In this document: positions 50,486 through 51,917 of the stretch, piece after piece
Layout of the letters: each line of letters starts with the position of its first letter
Numbering within the stretch: position 1 is the stretch's first letter
NCBI RefSeq assembly: GCF_041433555.1
Contig: NZ_JAPWBR010000013.1
Location: 1 to 51,917 of the forward strand
DNA: 51,917 bases
Source of the DNA: Granulicatella sp041433555
GTDB taxonomy: Bacteria > Bacillota > Bacilli > Lactobacillales > Aerococcaceae
Reading direction: 5' to 3'
The notes under the pieces: model-generated
What the model was told of the DNA's origin: nothing
Database searches by the model: none
Seen by the model: only the letters and a program-made list of their open reading frames with translations
Program-made: the position numbers and the translations under genes

Positions 50486-51046
50486 TTAAAATTTCACTTC
50501 AGGAACTTTACGAGCTTCAACTGGAGTTTCTAACATTTCTTCTTTAGTGAATCCACCAAAACCAGCAATAATGTTTGTTGGAATTGATTGAATAGAGATG
50601 TTATATCTCGCAACACTTGAATTGTATAATTGACGAGCGTAAGAGATTTTGTTCTCTGTGTTTGTCAATTCTTCTTGTAAGTTTAAGAAGCTGTCATTCG
50701 CTTTTAAATCAGGATAGCTTTCAGCTAAAGCGAAAATAGTTTTTAAAGCACCTGATAATTGGTTAGATGCTTCCATTTTTTCTTGTGGTGAAACATCGCT
50801 ACCCATGTTTGCAATTTGGTTTCTCATCGCAATTACTTGAGTTAATGTTTCTTGTTCGTGTTTTGCGTAACCTTTTACTGTTTCAACAAGGTTTGGAACT
50901 AAGTCGTTACGACGTTGTAATTGAACATCGATTTGTGCCCAAGCTTCTTGAACCCAGTTTTTTTGTTGTACAAGTCCGTTGTAAGCAAACATTGCCCATA
51001 GAACAATTACTGCTAAGACTCCTAATACAATCCATACTACTGTCAT
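50486..51046 (-). CDS. lemA: LemA family protein
   Basis: A 186-residue protein with one N-terminal membrane segment (MTVVWIVLGVLAVIVLWAMF) and a helical domain outside. Family signatures are NGLVQQKNWVQEAWAQIDVQLQRR and NLVETVKGYAKHE, then SYARQLYNSSVARYN near the C-terminus. The start with AAAGGAGAG upstream is chosen; the open frame extends 49 codons further but crosses the divergent promoter. Function unknown; conserved with htpX. Confidence 0.93.
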   Translation of the reverse strand: MTVVWIVLGVLAVIVLWAMFAYNGLVQQKNWVQEAWAQIDVQLQRRNDLVPNLVETVKGYAKHEQETLTQVIAMRNQIANMGSDVSPQEKMEASNQLSGALKTIFALAESYPDLKANDSFLNLQEELTNTENKISYARQLYNSSVARYNISIQSIPTNIIAGFGGFTKEEMLETPVEARKVPEVKF

Positions 51047-51191
51047 TTTTTGACACTCTCCTTTAGATTTAATACCCTCATTGTACCATATTTTCCTATT
51101 TGTGTGTAAAATAGTAGGTAAAGATAGAGTAGCAAAACGTAAATTTTTCTGCATCCATCCTAAGACGGATTTTGCAGTAGAAAGGAGCCCC

Positions 51192-51896
51192 ATGATTCAG
51201 CAACAGTTATTCTCACCTATTCCACAAACGAAGGAGCATTTCTCTCGTTTTCCACTACCTCAGAGCTATGTGGATTTTCTTTTGGAAAATGGCGCCGGAT
51301 TCTTCACGAACACTAAGATTTCAACGGTAGAACCCACGCGCTTTGGCCTTGACTACGCCCTCTGTAATGGACTGAGCGGCTACTCAGAAGGCCCGTATTT
51401 CCTAAGCATTCTGGATGCTGCATGGTCTCCAGAAGTGACAGGATTGCCCGAGTACTTTGTAGTCTTTTTCCAAGACGGACCTGTCTACTACGCCTTCGAT
51501 TATCAAAATGGCGTTGAACAGGAACCCAGCATCCGCCTGATTGACGTTGAAATGGATCAGTGGCTCGAAGTGGCAAACTCTTTCGACGATTTCCTCTCTC
51601 AGCTGGAAGTAACAACCGAAGACATAACGTATGATATGAAAGATTGGATTTCCATCCATACCTTACTGCAACAAATCGGGCAGGAAAATTCCGATACCTT
51701 GGAGGGACTCCTTGAAATCTTGCAAGACACCCATCCACAACTCTTCTTGCAGCAAACTGCCTATGCCTTAGAGCATACAGAGTCCGAAGCCATTCGTTCG
51801 CTGTATAAAGAACGCTTCGCCTTTATCGAAGATTTCCTCAGCGCAGAATTCTCTCACTATCCAGAATACGCGCACTGCAAAGTCCTATTATCATAA
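51192..51896 (+). CDS. SMI1/KNR4 (SUKH)-like protein
   Basis: A 234-residue soluble acidic protein. The N-terminal half resembles SUKH domains: FPLPQSYVDFLLENGAGFF, then LDAAWSPEVTGLPEYFVVFFQDGPVYYAFDYQNG (visible as short segments), the usual pattern of a Pro-containing helix and a Trp/Tyr-rich strand pair. The C-terminal 70 residues are helical and glutamate-rich. SUKH proteins often act as immunity proteins to toxic nucleases, but some are housekeeping. AAAGGAG precedes the ATG. Divergent from lemA. Confidence 0.7.
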   Translation: MIQQQLFSPIPQTKEHFSRFPLPQSYVDFLLENGAGFFTNTKISTVEPTRFGLDYALCNGLSGYSEGPYFLSILDAAWSPEVTGLPEYFVVFFQDGPVYYAFDYQNGVEQEPSIRLIDVEMDQWLEVANSFDDFLSQLEVTTEDITYDMKDWISIHTLLQQIGQENSDTLEGLLEILQDTHPQLFLQQTAYALEHTESEAIRSLYKERFAFIEDFLSAEFSHYPEYAHCKVLLS

Positions 51897-51917
51897 CCAC
51901 AAAAATAAGACCAACAT

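Noticed and set aside
1..51917. CRISPR array or cas genes
   Set aside because: No regularly spaced short repeats and no Cas-like protein were seen anywhere in the window.

Overview
The window is a chromosomal segment of a low-GC Gram-positive bacterium. Signs of Lactobacillales include mreBCD plus a second mreB paralogue, an EpuA-type small protein beside it, CtsR-type control of clpP, a T-box in front of valS, acpS-alr-mazF gene order, anaerobic NrdDG with NrdR boxes, a class A sortase, LemA-HtpX, lipoate ligase and a CshA-type helicase. No respiratory chain is seen, but there are two extracytoplasmic flavoprotein reductases. A Carnobacteriaceae member such as Granulicatella is my best guess, from gene content only.

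Layout. 1-1081: right end of an ISL3-family insertion sequence cut by the window edge. 1.1-6.2 kb: a small coiled-coil membrane protein, a ClC chloride/proton antiporter and a TrpXYZ-type ABC transporter. That operon is preceded by an unusual leader: a 17-codon peptide containing one Trp codon, then a chain of mutually exclusive hairpins ending in two terminators. 6.3-12.1 kb: a lipoprotein flavin reductase, flavodoxin, a cation diffusion facilitator, sortase A, an RsmC-like methyltransferase and a small acetyltransferase. 12.3-14.8 kb: a cbiMN(fused)-cbiQ-cbiO nickel/cobalt ECF transporter. 14.8-16.7 kb: a small RNA gene with its own promoter and terminator, a PBECR-like small nuclease, a membrane protein and an acetyltransferase. 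16.7-18.8 kb: an eroded accessory island at tRNA-Lys, with an 83-bp relic of the same ISL3 element, an IS256-type end, a tyrosine recombinase C-terminal relic, a SemiSWEET gene lacking a normal start codon, and an aldo/keto reductase.

18.9-27.6 kb: mazF-alr-acpS, nrdG-nrdD with paired NrdR boxes, an N-acetylhexosamine-kinase-like gene, an FMN-binding fumarate-reductase-like lipoprotein, and clpP. 27.6-36.4 kb: epuA, two mreB paralogues, mreC, mreD, a Pr6Pr-type membrane protein, a DUF218 protein, a cold-shock protein, radC and folC. 36.5-51.9 kb: valS with its T-box, an esterase, lplA, two CPBP membrane proteins, cshA, ddl-murF, a conserved unknown gene, lemA-htpX and a SUKH-like protein. Most genes from 18.9 kb on lie on the minus strand in short operons closed by clear intrinsic terminators.

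The most interesting non-coding signals are: (i) the Trp-codon leader attenuator of trpXYZ, (ii) a family of three long structured intergenic elements (9.0, 32.3 and 45.6 kb) that share one folded architecture while the stem sequences differ in a compensating way, and (iii) the approximately 130-nt small RNA abutting the PBECR-like gene.
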